DNA of 64,000 nt from Tipula vernalis. Its lineage: Eukaryota > Arthropoda > Insecta > Diptera > Tipulidae. A program made the translations under genes and the position numbers. Every line of letters starts with the position of its first letter. The stretch's first letter is position 1. Below the pieces are notes generated by a model. That model ran no database searches. It was not told the origin of the DNA and saw only the letters and a list, made by a program, of their open reading frames with translations. The stretch spans positions 183,622,015 through 183,686,014 of the forward strand of contig OY282558.1 in assembly GCA_958295665.1 (NCBI GenBank), written 5' to 3'. Below are positions 1-10,900 of this stretch, in pieces.

Positions 1-599
1 AAAATTAATTAGAGCAAATTAACATACCGAGCGCAATCTATATTCAAACTTTATAAAATATTTTGATAAAGCTAAATGGTATAATAAATACTACTAAATG
101 CAGTACTACTTTATACCTTTTACATAATAAAAACATTTGACAATACAGACAGAGTCGCGCACGCATTTTAAAATAAACAAACTAGTATGGGTTTGTTTAT
201 GAATAAATTAATTATCAACGAGAACAAGGGAATTGTTTGCGATTGAAAGTGATGTTATATAAAAAAGATAAGTATTTGTTTTTGAATTTACATATATAAA
301 CAAAATTCCAATTCAAATTTGCTTAATTCTAATTTTTGTTTTTTTTTTTGTTTTTTTGATTTTGTAGCGCATCTTCAACACAAAGCAATGGTTTTTTTTA
401 GTAAATTTATAAAAAAATTAAATTAAATTAATTTTTATTACAATTTAATTATTACTATAAAGGCAAGCCACAAAAATATGTTTAACCAAATCAAAAATCA
501 GACCGATTTTAGAATCCGACCGGTTCGATCACCTATTTGATTTTTTTTATAAGTTTTTCATTGTATGCGACATCTATGGTTTAAATAAAAGTCGTTAAT
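1..599. other. AT-rich non-coding sequence
   Basis: No coding sequence, RNA gene or recognised transposon is visible. The stretch is very AT-rich with A and T runs, for example near 340-360 and 410-440, and no frame holds a plausible protein. Confidence 0.6.
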
Positions 600-661
600 A
601 AAGCATTGCCACATGATATGAATCTGTATTCGGGTAGATTTTTGTCATGTGGCAATGCTTT
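600..661. repeat. 17-bp perfect inverted repeat (hairpin)
   Basis: Positions 600-616 (AAAGCATTGCCACATGA) are perfectly complementary to 645-661, with a 28-nt spacer. The arms are GC-richer than the surroundings. No flanking duplication or coding context is visible. It could be the remains of a small palindromic MITE or simply a stem-loop; nothing shows that it is transcribed. Confidence 0.8.
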
Positions 662-1729
662 TAGAAGGAGACTAAAAAGAGATTGTTATTGTTAATAAAT
701 TTAATGTTATGACGTATTTTACAACAACAACATTCTAAAAAAGTTTAGCAATAGTTTATATTCCAAGAGGATTTTCACTAAGAAATAAACATTTTCATGA
801 TTCGATTTTTCAATCAAATAAAATTACATGTTTTATGAACATTTTCGTAAAAAAATGATGTAAAAGCTCATATTTCTTATAGACTAAAAATGTAAATGAA
901 AACAATCGTTTTCCCATATAGTTTCATAGTAAAGAAAAAATTTTATGTACTTTATTTTAAGCTTAGTAAAAAATACAGTCTATGTGGAGGCTCTTATTTA
1001 TAGAGTAGGCTCTGGTAATACATACCAATAAATGGAAAAGACTTACATTATTTAGAATATAGTTAAAATTAGTATTTTGAATGCACCTACTATTTAGGAT
1101 AACAATTTTTCTTGTGACTATGCTTTAAAATTACTTTCTATACATAAATCATTATGTTCCGAAAAAATTCGACTTGTTTATAATAATTTGGCAACCCACT
1201 GTACAATGTAAGTAAATTACTAACAATGAACAAAAATGAGATTAAGAACGATTGTTTCCAATTACATATTCTATTCTCTGTGGTAAAATTATTTTGTTGT
1301 AAATAAAAGCATTTTATCTAAAAAAAATATTTATGTACGTATGTATGTATAATGAAAAGGAAACTCGAAATAACCCCTTTAAAATGAAACTTTTTTCGTA
1401 AGGGTTTATTTTTTAAAAACTTTGTTTTTTTCAAATTGTGAAAATGGAATTAATTGGTATTAAGTTAGTGTAGGACAAATTTGTAGTCGCTTGAAACTTT
1501 TACAATTTCCATTTTGGGAGAAAAAAATAGTTCCATTTTTGTGTAGAATTTAATTTTATAAAACAGTTGAAGTAGGAAGTTTATCACAGCCGCAAACAAA
1601 TTGACACAACAACTAAACTTGTTTGCATAAATATTTATACATGATACACCAATCATTTAAATAGAGAAAACATATAAAATATCGAAATTATATAAAAGTT
1701 TAGTTTAACACAATTCGGGTGTCCTAGTG
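662..1729. other. AT-rich non-coding sequence
   Basis: No coding sequence or recognised repeat. A short imperfect GTAT/TATG tract lies near 1335-1352. The only longish minus-strand frame, around 1465-1656, is low-complexity Lys/Phe/Asn-rich and matches nothing I recognise. Confidence 0.55.
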
Positions 1730-1830
1730 CGGGAGTTTAGAGATCGGCGTCGCTGAAAAAACGGGTGGAAGTGTGCAATTACCGGAAGGCCGTAAACCAC
1801 AGTTGATTAGGGCTGTGGTGAAATAATAAT
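1730..1830. other. GC-richer block of unknown origin
   Basis: About 100 bp of clearly higher GC sit inside AT-rich DNA. The block contains the small dyad CCACAG...CTGTGG near 1797-1820. It has no open frame across it. It resembles the compact, structured part of a SINE or the edge of a retroelement, but I cannot name a family. Confidence 0.35.
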
Positions 1831-2022
1831 TAACAATTCAATTTTGTCATGTACGTAACAACCAGTGTTCGTCTCGCATTGGTCTGGTGCTTATAAAATA
1901 GTTTGTCAATGATTGGCATGATGACGATTTGTTGTGTTGATGTGGCGCGTGTAATTTTGAGACTATGAGAAAAGGAAAAAATATTAAAAAAAAAATTTTT
2001 ACGATTCGGTGGAAGACTCACG

Positions 2023-2155
2023 CAGGGTTGCCAATTTAGCACTTTAAGTGCTAGATTTAGCACTATTAATTTTGTTTTAGCCCCATATAAATCGAGTTTG
2101 CCCCTAAGTGCAATTTAGCACTATTTGAATATTTTTGGCACCAAATCTAGCACTG
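2023..2155 (+). repeat. hAT-like MITE, copy 1
   Basis: Begins CAGGGTTGCCAATTTAGCAC and contains repeated, partly dyadic GTGC/GCAC words (AGTGCTAGATTTAGCACT and relatives). A second, diverged copy in the same orientation lies at 2408-2540. A CAGGGTTG-type end is common in hAT elements; the superfamily call is inference. No protein is encoded; short minus-strand frames across it are by-products of the repeat. Confidence 0.5.
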
Positions 2156-2407
2156 CATTAAAAAAATATAAAATACTCAATACCGACTGTCTGACTGCAT
2201 TATTAAATTATCTATTACAGTATTTTTATGCCGCGCCAATAAATCATTAAAACGAACTCATTGTATTCTACCACCATACATTTTCTTTATTTCTACAAGT
2301 ATAGAGTAGTACAGCTGTAGAAGAAACTTGAAACAAAACAAATAGACGAAATAATAAAAAGCAAAAAAATCATCAAATTTTCATATTCTCTTTCTCTTTC
2401 CTTTTTC

Positions 2408-2540
2408 AAGGGTTGCCAAGTTAGCACTTTCGGTGCCAGATTTGGCACTATCCATTTTATTTTTGCACCCTTAAACAAAGTTTTGCACTTAAGAGCAATT
2501 TGGCACAATTTCGGTAAATTTAGCACTAATTCTAGCACTT
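2408..2540 (+). repeat. hAT-like MITE, copy 2
   Basis: Diverged direct copy of the 2023-2155 repeat. It starts AAGGGTTGCCAAGTTAGCAC and ends in a CTAGCACTTTC motif, with the same spaced GCAC words. The spacing of about 385 bp between copies suggests two insertions, or one duplicated segment, rather than a tandem array. Confidence 0.5.
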
Positions 2541-2683
2541 TCAAAAAAGTACTAATTCTTATAAAATCGAAGGAATAACATAAACTAATTTTATTTGTGG
2601 GCTTTTTCTCAAAATTATAAAAAATAAACAAATACAAATGATGGGTTTCTTTGAGATTCAACCTGTTAGGTTATCTTTTAATC

Positions 2684-2965
2684 AGGGGGTCTATTACGAA
2701 ATTTTTCGATTTTGAATTTTTACGATATCGAGAAAATTCGATACCCCGCGTATTTATCCCATTATTAAACTTGGTAAATCGAATTTGTAATAATATTTAT
2801 TATTATTAATATTATAATTAATTAATTTATTTAAAATTTTACAAAAAAAACACAAAATACCATAAATTTTACAAAATTCGCCAACTAAAAAGCAGTCGAA
2901 TTTTGCCATGTGCGTTCGAAAAAATCCGATGCGAATTTCCTTTTTTGTTTCGTAATAGGGCGGGT
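2684..2965. mobile_element. MITE with CTATTACGAAA terminal inverted repeats
   Basis: The left end reads GGGGGTCTATTACGAAA (about 2685-2701). The right end, read on the minus strand from about 2964, gives CCCGCCCTATTACGAAAC. The shared CTATTACGAAA gives terminal inverted repeats of about 16 bp around a 280-bp AT-rich interior with no transposase. G-rich tips followed by a TATTACGAAA-type sequence resemble PIF/Harbinger (ISL2EU-like) MITEs, and autonomous Harbinger relatives occur at 12.4, 50.2 and 57.5 kb here. The family assignment is inference. Confidence 0.55.
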
Positions 2966-3001
2966 TTTTTTTCGATTGAAAAATGAATAATTTTAGCATC
3001 A

Positions 3002-3217
3002 TTTACGTTCATAACTGGTTTTACAGTTAGAACAGTTTCAAAATTTACCGGTTTATTTTAAAAACTTGCTCATAAAACAATAAGAATATTTTGTTTCCTG
3101 TTTTCGCCATAACATACCCACATACCCTCCTTGGACACTTTTCGACAGTTTTTGACCAACATTTAAGGTTTTCGACCTATTTTTGACGCAAACGTAAAAA
3201 CCAGATATTTAGCGTTT
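3002..3217 (+). repeat. Fragment of the TTTTCGACA foldback MITE family
   Basis: Shares long blocks with the element at 8430-10900: an AACAGTTTCA.AATTTACC block, then AACTTACTCA-like and AATAAGAATATTTGGTTTC-like blocks, then repeated TTTTCGACAGTTTTTGAC words and a CAGATATTTAGCG end that matches 10631-10643. The fragment stops where the 3' tail of the LINE begins at 3221, so the LINE may have landed in or beside it. The other arm is not present here. Confidence 0.6.
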
Positions 3218-3407
3218 TAATAATAATAATAATAATGCTTTATTCAATGTATAAACCGTGGCTTTTGCACATCACACATATTTACAACAGCAGAAAATAA
3301 CTTAAAATTAACAATAAATATTTCAATATCAATATAACAATAATTAGCAAATATATAACAATGGACATATATACATAATTAATTACAATATGTACAAGAA
3401 CTTGATA

Positions 3408-3586
3408 TTAAGTTACTAATTTAAACATAACCTTTTTAAATCCGTTAATCGAACTTATATTTTTTAATTCTGTAGGCAAACTGTTCCAAGTGATAATCGC
3501 ATTTATTAATCCAGAGTTATTGTAAACATTAGTTCTACTAACTGGCAAATTAACGTTCCTAGTTCTCAATGACCTAGAAAAATGTA
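3408..3586 (-). pseudogene. LINE ORF2 extreme C-terminus, beyond the insertion
   Basis: The minus frame ending at 3408 gives the conserved tail of LINE ORF2 proteins: a basic RSLRTRN segment, then LPVSRTN and ITWNSLPTELKN. This matches the known pattern of a WN.LP motif near the end of CR1-like and jockey-like ORF2. It continues the RT C-terminal region that breaks off near 4054 on the other side of the inserted element. The N-terminal residues of the open frame (about 3587-3662) come from the inserted element, not the LINE. Confidence 0.8.
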
Positions 3587-4051
3587 ATTTTCCTACAATT
3601 GCCGTGAAAAGCAGGCTTTTTTTCTCTGTTTTCAAAGCCCAAAGTGTCTGTTTTTTTGACATTTAATAAACAAATTACTTTGTCACACGTTTCTCTTAGA
3701 AACGTGTGACAAAACTTGAAACCGCACGCATTTTTAAGAAAGACTAATGTTTGTATAAAACATCAAACCAAATTTTTGTTTTTCTTTATGAAAAATAAAA
3801 AAAATCTTTGACTACTCGATTGAACAAAATGTCGGTCCTAAAATAAAATCGTATTGTCAGTATAGTAAATTTTACTACAAAATTATCTTTTTATTATATT
3901 TTTTAAAATGATTGTAGGAAAAATAAAGTGTGAAACACGTCCGCAAAGTTGTTTGTCACGCTCGAAAGGTTGCTGGCCTCCGTCCCGTCGGCCAGCAATT
4001 TCCTTTCTCGCGTGACAAACTGGCACTTTGCGCTCTTGATACACAAATAAC
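3587..4051. mobile_element. 465-bp hairpin-rich nonautonomous element, copy 1
   Basis: Same element as 31870-32331 in the opposite orientation, with high similarity along its length. Each copy is bounded by a TA dinucleotide (3585-3586 and 4052-4053 here). It contains two strong inverted repeats. One is GTCACACGTTTCT (about 3682-3694) against its complement after a 3-nt spacer. The other is an imperfect ~50-bp hairpin at about 3942-4032 with arms around TTGCTGGCC/GGCCAGCAA. No protein or matching outer terminal repeats are visible. It sits inside LINE ORF2, so it inserted after that LINE. It could be a MITE, a foldback element or a SINE-like element. Confidence 0.75.
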
Positions 4052-4053
4052 TA

Positions 4054-5166
4054 TTATCATGCAAGTACAATGGTACACCCGATTTAATTATTCGAAAAAT
4101 AAAGACAGCAGTTTTATAACAGTAAAACTCAAACAAGTCACATCCAAGGATTGAATCTTTAAATTCGGAAACATGATCAAACTTTCTAAGGTCATGAACA
4201 TATCTCACACAATTATTAAACGTAACCTCAAGTAACCGCTTTGAGGAACTATCACAATTAGAAAATATCACATCACAATAGCTGAAAATAGGTATAATTA
4301 AACTTTTCACAAGATATATGCGTAAGTCAACTGGACAAAACTTTTTTATTAGTCTGAGTGAATATAAACCGTAATTAGCACGCTGGCACATAGAACTTAC
4401 ATGATCATTCCAAGTAAGTTTTGAATTCAATAGTAATCCTAGGTTTTTAACCGTTGGAACAAATGAGATTGTATCATTGTTCAAAAATAGCACAGGTGCA
4501 ATATTATGCGAATTATTTCTAGTGAGCAATAAAGCTTTACTTTTAGTTGGATTAATGGACAGTGAATTATTTTTGGCCCATGACGAAATATTCCTAAGAT
4601 CTGCATTAAGTTGGATAACGATTTCCCCCAATTTTAATAAGTCACCAAAAATATACAGTTGTAAATCATCAGCATAAAGATGAAATCGGCAATTTAAAAT
4701 ATGCCAAGGTAGGTCATTTATATATGTAAATGGAAAAAAGTAAAGGGCCTAAAATTGATCCTTGAGGCACCCCAGCAATTACATTACTTATACCAGAATG
4801 ATCATCACCAAGCTTTACGAATTGTTTACGATTACTCAAATAAGAAAGAAGCAACAAAATAGCAGAATCTGAAAAATTATAATATAACTTTAACTTTTGA
4901 AGCAAAAGGATATGATTAACACAATCAAACGCTTTAGAAAAGTCTAATAGGACTAAAATTTGCAAATGAATTACCTTTATCTAAAATAGCAGATAAATCA
5001 TCAACAATATGCACAAGTGTAGTAGTAGTACTATGGCCAGATTTGTATCCAGATTGGAATTTGCATAGATAATTAAAGCTGTTGAGATGCTGAAGAATTT
5101 GAAGTTGTATAATTTTTTCCAGGACCTTGGATAGGGCAGGCAAAATACTAATCGGGCGAATGTCAT
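4054..5166 (-). pseudogene. LINE ORF2, reverse transcriptase domain
   Basis: RT motifs in order on the minus strand: PALSKVLEK and QSGYKSGHST (about 5040-5143), LLDFSKAFDCVNH and GVPQGSILGPLLF (about 4745-4955), then RFHLYADDLQLY with the catalytic YADD at 4665-4676, and the thumb/C-terminal region with NLGLLLNSKLTWNDH (about 4390-4450). The domain copies element RNA into DNA at a nicked target. The segments lie in different frames, with a break near 4960 and another near the YADD region, so no full-length protein is made. The frame runs into the inserted element at about 4054. Confidence 0.9.
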
Positions 5167-5178
5167 AAATATTCGAAA

Positions 5179-6651
5179 TTACATCTTTTTAAGTAAAGGA
5201 ATAATCGATGTCACTTTCCACAAATTAGGAAATACTGATTTGGTCAAACTCTGGTTAATGATAAATGTAATTTGGGACAGAAACAAATCAATAAATAATT
5301 TTATTACTCTGAAGTTTACCATGTCATATGCCATCGAATCAGACTTAACAGTACGAATTGTATTCAATACCATAAGTTCATCGACACAATCAAAAACAAA
5401 CCCATAACTACCAGAACTAATAAAATCAAAATCGGGTAAAGGCAAAACACCTATAGATTCGTTAAGTTTACTGATCCCTACCAAAATTTCATCAGCAGAA
5501 AAGTCAATGACTGCTTCAGTCGACTTACATGAAATACCTAATTTCTTCAAATTGCTCCAGGTTGTTTTAGGTTTGTGCAAATTCCCAAAATAAAATATAT
5601 TTTTAGCTTGATTGATGCATTTGTTGGTTTTATTTCTAAAAGATTTAAATGATTCAAAATCGAGCTCTAATCCAAATATTTTATATTTTTTGTAAGCCAA
5701 ATCTCTTCGTTGCATTAAATTCAAAGTATGTGCATTTAACCACGGAGCAGTGGGACATTTATTTATACTCGTTTTACGAGGCACACAATTAGTATCTAAT
5801 TTTAAGAATTTTGAATTGAATTCTTCAACTATATCATTCACATCAGGATAAAAATAAAGATTTGACCAGTCTAACGAAAAGAAACAATTTACAAAATACT
5901 CATGATTGATTGCTTTATAATCAGGAACAACCGTATATGAAATTTTATCCCTGGTACGACTGAATTTATAGCAGGCAAAAATCAAGTCATGATCAGAAAT
6001 GGCAGAAACAGCAAGCTGCCCAAAAGAAATAATATTATGCTTATCAGCCTCATACAAAATTATCAAATCCAATAGGCTTTTATCCAATCTAGTCGGTTGT
6101 AAAGGTCAATAAAATAAATTATGTAAACTCAAGCAAGCACTTAGTTTATTGGTAATCAACATATTAAAGTTTAAATCACCACAACAAATAATTTTTTCAT
6201 ACTGAGATAAATATTCAGAAAAAATTGTTTGTAAATTATTAATATCATCAGTACAAGCAGGAGGCGGGTTATAAATAACCAAAATAAGAATTTTACCAAA
6301 TCGCCCAACAAGCTCAGACGCCAAAACTTCAACCTTACCAAAGGCACCCGAGAACAATTTACTAACCCTCAAAGTAGACCTAAAATAAATACCAACCCCA
6401 CCCCATCGCTTATTATTAATACGATCAAAACGTATTAGTTTATAATTATTGATAAGGAGCGACTTGTTTGTAATTTTGCTGTTAAGAAGAGTTTCAGTTA
6501 AAGCAAGAAAATCAAATTTGTATAACTCTAACAGAATAGTAATTTCATTAAAATGTTTAACCAAACTACGGACATTTAAATGGCCAAATTTTATAAAACA
6601 ATTTACATTTACCTGCAGATTATCACTTGGAACAATTTTACTACAATACAA
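5179..6651 (-). pseudogene. LINE ORF2, AP-endonuclease and linker to RT
   Basis: The upstream part (6106-6651) has the endonuclease motifs FGHLNVRSL, ALTETLL, GGVGIYF and GDLNFNM. The next frame (5179-6087) has the closing AISDHDLIF, which contains the catalytic SDH, then the linker with APWLNAHTLNLMQRRDLAYKK typical of CR1-like ORF2, then the first RT motifs (FPNLWKVTSIIPLLKK). The enzyme would nick target DNA for target-primed reverse transcription. A frame break near 6090-6110 separates the two parts. Catalytic E, D/N and SDH residues are still readable. Confidence 0.88.
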
Positions 6652-6662
6652 GTTGTTAGAAT

Positions 6663-7217
6663 TTAACGTGTTATACTGTTGTCTACAGTGGTTGCCCGAA
6701 ACTTCACCCGTGGAGGCAATGCTGTCCGAAAATTTGTATTACTAAATTCCCGAATGTGTACACCAGTCGGCCAAGTATTTGTATCAAGAGCCTTTACCCG
6801 TAAATCTGCTTTTATGCCCAATTTGTAGCAAACAAACTCCAGCGATTCAATGTTGCGTTCTTTGGGAATAAGTTTAAATATTTTGCAGTCCTCAACCTCC
6901 AAGCATGTTTTAGCCATAATAGATATATCCTTTTCATTAGTATGAGGATCAAATTTGGAAAGGTGTAACCATACTGTCGGTTCAATGACCTTTATCCCAA
7001 AATTTTCGAAAAACTGTCTGGTACCACAAATCGATTTTCTGTCCCGATGTTGAGGGTTTTTATTTTCAACGGCGGGCACAGCAACACTGGAACTCATTGT
7101 GGATGATGTCACCTCAGCAAAGGTTCTCGTAGAGGACAAATGATTTTGCATGGACGAATGATTTTGCATGACCGCAGGTACAGTAGATGCCCAATTTCTG
7201 AGCCAGATTCGAGTCAA
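6663..7217 (-). CDS. LINE ORF1 protein, C-terminal domain (5' truncated)
   Basis: A 184-codon open frame directly upstream of the endonuclease ORF. After a Ser/Thr-rich N-terminal part it holds the WLHLSKFDPHTNEKDI segment, then CKIFKLIPKE, and the ending TWPTGVHIREF. This matches the folded nucleic-acid-binding domain found in ORF1 of several insect CR1-like LINEs, where the WP.GV..R.F ending is characteristic. The start codon is the first ATG of the surviving frame; the real N-terminus is lost by 5' truncation near 7240. The gap to ORF2 is only about 10 bp. Confidence 0.7.
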   Translation of the reverse strand: MTRIWLRNWASTVPAVMQNHSSMQNHLSSTRTFAEVTSSTMSSSVAVPAVENKNPQHRDRKSICGTRQFFENFGIKVIEPTVWLHLSKFDPHTNEKDISIMAKTCLEVEDCKIFKLIPKERNIESLEFVCYKLGIKADLRVKALDTNTWPTGVHIREFSNTNFRTALPPRVKFRATTVDNSITR

Positions 7218-7240
7218 TTTTTTTTTTTGAATTTGTAGGG

Positions 7241-8429
7241 TCAGTTAATCTCTTTTCTGTAAAACATAAATAGCTATATCGTGTCTACATTATATCCAAA
7301 TAATGCTTTTAAATATTTGTAGTTAAATTTGTGCTTTGTTCAGACTAAGAATGTAGTGTTGATCGAAATTATTTTGTTTGGTATTAAATATTCTTCCATT
7401 TCTAATTTATTATTGCATGTCTCCATTACCACAATTTTAAAAAAATATGTTGGCACCGCCACCAGATAACTGTAATTCGACAAGTACGATGGAAATGAGC
7501 TTCTAGAATGATATTTGGATGAAGTTATGTAACCAATTATAGGAAGGAACTGGTTTATTTATGAATGAAATTCGATAAGTATGATGGAAATGGAAATCTC
7601 GATTAACTAGCAACCCTAGATTTTCTTATAATGTAAAGGACGGAGGTTAAGTTAATCCAGTTTAAATTACAGATTAGTTTAATAGTCAAAAATTGATGGA
7701 TTTTGCCATTAATTGCCTTAAAATAATGCGGTATTAGAGTGAACTAAATTTTTATTCAAGACGTTAATAATTTCCATTAAATTTAGTTTGTCATTTGGTT
7801 AGATGTACCTACTCTGGTGTTTAGTTACCGCGTTTCACGCTTCAGTCTTTTGGATTTTATTATTTTTTATTTCCAAATTTTGTCCCGACGACGAAGAAAA
7901 GTGATCTTTTATAATTTAAAAGCTATATTGCTTGTTGCTTTGGTAAAAATATAATTTTGCAAAATGTATGTTATTCTAATTTTCCCAAAACAGTACAGCA
8001 ATAAGCTATAAAACAAGTTTTGCCAGTCTGCCTTTGTTCTATGAGGGATTTGATCATTTTCCAACATTTACTAAATATTTCATTTTATTTTATTGAAAAT
8101 TAATTTACTTGACAATATGAAAACATTTTATGAAGACTAAATTCTAGATAAGCTCTACTAAATTTTCCAAAATTTATGAAAATTCTTCGATTCTAGTATT
8201 GATGAGAAGATGATTGAACAGAAGATAAAAAAAAAATATCCGGATATATTTCAGGTAAAAAACGAGTGGTCCGGTCCATAAGATCGATATATTTTGAGCT
8301 CTATTTTTTTTTTTGGATTTTTTGGAAGTTTTTTGATAACTGAAAATTATTTCTTTTGTCGTCGTTAAAAAAAAGAAACATTTCTTGCGAAAAGTGTCAA
8401 AAACTGTTTGTGTGTGTGTGTGTAGTATA
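7241..8429. other. AT-rich non-coding sequence
   Basis: No protein or element recognised. One short direct repeat: an AATTCGA.AAGTA.GATGGAAATG word occurs near 7474 and again near 7568. A (TG)n run lies at about 8408-8422, just before the foldback element. Confidence 0.5.
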
Positions 8430-10900
8430 CAAAGATGGGTAGTGTGGAAAACTAGTATTTATGATACAGTTTTTTACACTTTTTGTCACGAGTTCATGAC
8501 ATACTTTCAAAAGCTTTTTTTTTCGATACTTTTTGATAGGACTTTTTGACAACTAAAAAAAATTGAAAAATGTAAAATTTTAGCTTGAACAGTTTCATAA
8601 TTTACCAGTATACTATATTTCAAAAACTTACTCACGAAATAATAAGAATATTTGGTTTCGTCTTTTCCATAATATCGCACGCACAGCTTTTAACACTTTG
8701 TTACGGTTTGAATAAAATAAAATAAATTGTCTTTGAACTGCGAGAAGCAAGGCAGCAGACAATCCAGGTTGGGGGATCAAGATTATTGAACCCGCAATTA
8801 AGACACCAATTCCCTTCAGCAATCAAGATGCCCTGACTACTCCTAGAAGAGAATTGGGATCAAGAACGGGTCCTCACCTGACCATCGCTGAGTCCCATAA
8901 TCCGATCCTACGCTACGTGTCGCACGTTGCCGAGGACGACACCCTCGCAGTATAGGATGGATGAACTGGCCTGTCCAACGCGTGCTCTCGCTCCTCCCGC
9001 AAACAGATTATTTCCGACGACATCACCGCGGCTTTGTGCCTTGGCTAGCACAGTCCTTAGGGGTGGTAATTTGGAGATGCCGAACGGGAACTTTACATTA
9101 AGCCGCTATTCTACGTCTGGCTGCATTTTCCGATGATCACACTCACTATCACTTACCTGAGGCCGAACTATTTAATGAAAAGGAAAAAAAGAAAAAAACA
9201 CACACACACATACTCGCGCAATACACCGATCACTCCCCGACAATTTAGAAAAATTAAGAACACATGGTTTTTTTTGATATCACGTTATAAATATGCTTTT
9301 TATTATTTCTTTTACACAAAAAAAAACTTTTGAAACTTGAGAAAATTTGATTTGACACAATGTTTTAAATAAAGGTAATCATAAAAAAAACACAAAAAAA
9401 AAACCGAAGACACTGAACTGGATCCCAATACGTTGGCTTAGAGATTGGTCAGCCCTGGCACAAGGTGGATGAATGCGTTAGCCATGTAGGTGACCTCCAC
9501 CTCCGGACGCCGAGCTCAACACCCGCAGATCCCTAAACGGAGAAAAAGATAAAGAAAAAAAAAAATTCGCTCGCGCCACACGAATTAGGTGCCTGCGCTA
9601 ACGAACTCGTGCCACAAATTTCCCCCCCCCCCTCCAGTTATACTTACGTGTCTTCCTGTTTTTCCTGTTTTTCCTCTTTTTCCTTCTTTATTGTACGGAA
9701 CGTGTTGTTTGGAGCACTGCAATCAGACGCGGGAATCCGGGATGGAGTTGAGCTTCCGTTAATCGGGGTTGTTATGCCTGCAATCTGCCTATGGTGTGTC
9801 AATCGCACTGCTTACGTGGATTCCTCTTACTTTTGACACGGTTGGACGCGTTGTGGTTTTGTTTTTTTTTTTTTTTTATTCTTTTTGGGATCACACGGTA
9901 TTGTCGCGTTTTATTTTTAGCCCACACGATAATATCGGACCGGTACTTTCACTTTTATAATGATGATTTTTCTTTTATTTATTATTTATTATTTAGTGGT
10001 ATTACTGAATGATCTTGGCTTAATTAATACGAAATTATGATAATACGGTTTGGGTATTATTGATCCAAATACCGTCCGGTGTGGCTCCAGAGTGTGTCCG
10101 CGTGTTGACGATCAATGATCAAAAAAGAAACAATTGACATCAGTCGCACGCTTTTATACTTTTTCCTTTCCAGTTTACAACAACACCACTAATTGTGTTC
10201 TGTTTGTCGATCAGGACGCCTCTACCCATGACCATCTCAACTCACATATAGGTACGCAACCAAACCAAGAAAAAAAACAACGTTTTGCAACCAACAAAAA
10301 AAAGAAAAAAAAATGTAATGAACTTTGACAGATATATTTATACGGTGCAAGAAGTGGAAATACGGTGCGCGAAGAAGAGAGAGAAAAAAAATTTGCAAAT
10401 AAAGGTAATGAAAGTACATAAGAAAATTGGAAGTTGAAAAGGAAAAAAAAATGATGTTTCTGTGAATCTAAGCATTCAACCAATATACTTCGCACCGTAA
10501 CAACTTTCCGGCAGTTTTTGACAGTTTTCGACAATTTTTGACTCTTTTCGATAGTTTTTGACACTTTTCGACAATTTTTAACCATAATTTAAAATTGTTG
10601 ACCTATTTTTTGACAAAATTGTCGAAAAATCAGATTTTTAGCGGTTTACCCATCTCTGGCCCCATACTACAAACCAGAGGAAACAAAATATTCTTATGGT
10701 TTCATGAGTAAGTTCTAACTGTTGAAAATGTTCTGAACGTAAATGAAGTTAACATGGTGCATTTTGCAATCTTTTCGCTGTCAAAAAACTATGTCAAAAT
10801 ATGTCGAAAACACAGGTTTTGAAAGACTACGAAGAACTTGTGTCAAAAAGCGTCACAAACTGTGTCATAAGTACCACTGTTCGACACTATCCATCTCTGG
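8430..10900. mobile_element. Foldback MITE with long inverted arms, split by a solo LTR
   Basis: The left arm starts AAAGATGGGTAGTG at 8431 and the right arm ends CACTATCCATCTCTGG at 10900. The arms (about 8430-8670 and 10660-10900) are imperfect inverted repeats of about 240 bp built from TTTTTGACA and TTTCGACA words. The centre carries a tandem run of TTTTGACAGTTTTCGACA-like units (10505-10620). The element is continuous once 8699-10502 and one 4-bp target copy are removed. No transposase is present. A second CCATCTCTGG end occurs internally near 10650, so it may be two nested family members. A partial relative lies at 3002-3217. Confidence 0.65.
8699..10502. mobile_element. 1.8-kb solo LTR with ACTT target duplication
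   Basis: The element begins TGTTACGGT and ends ACCGTAACA, a perfect 9-bp inverted end of TG...CA type. It is flanked by direct copies of ACTT at 8695-8698 and 10503-10506. No gag or pol lies inside, so the simplest reading is a solo LTR left by recombination between the two LTRs of a retrotransposon. A 4-bp duplication fits Ty3/gypsy elements. The interior has a GC-rich part (about 8730-9140) and poly-T/A tracts; short open frames there look accidental. Length is large for an LTR. A DNA transposon with 9-bp ends is the alternative. Confidence 0.7.

Larger units (their letters stand above)
3221..7240 (-). mobile_element. CR1-group LINE, interrupted, with ORF1, endonuclease and RT
   Basis: A minus-strand non-LTR retrotransposon runs from a truncated 5' end near 7240 to a 3' tail of ATT repeats at 3221-3237. 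In order it holds an ORF1 C-terminal piece, an AP-type endonuclease and a reverse transcriptase. The RT reads LLDFSKAFDCVNH, GVPQGSILGPLLF and YADD, a style seen in CR1/Daphne/Crack elements rather than jockey; the clade call is inference from motif wording. ORF2 is broken by frameshifts and by a 465-bp insertion at 3587-4051. A deleted second copy of the family lies at 43555-44010. Confidence 0.9.

Noticed and set aside
8927..9136. 69-codon plus-strand frame in the GC-rich part of the solo LTR
   Set aside because: No recognisable domain; it is Pro/Arg rich because of local GC, and it lies inside an LTR.
10505..10620. TTTTGACA words as bacterial -35 promoter elements
   Set aside because: They are internal tandem units of a eukaryotic foldback MITE; the context is not prokaryotic.
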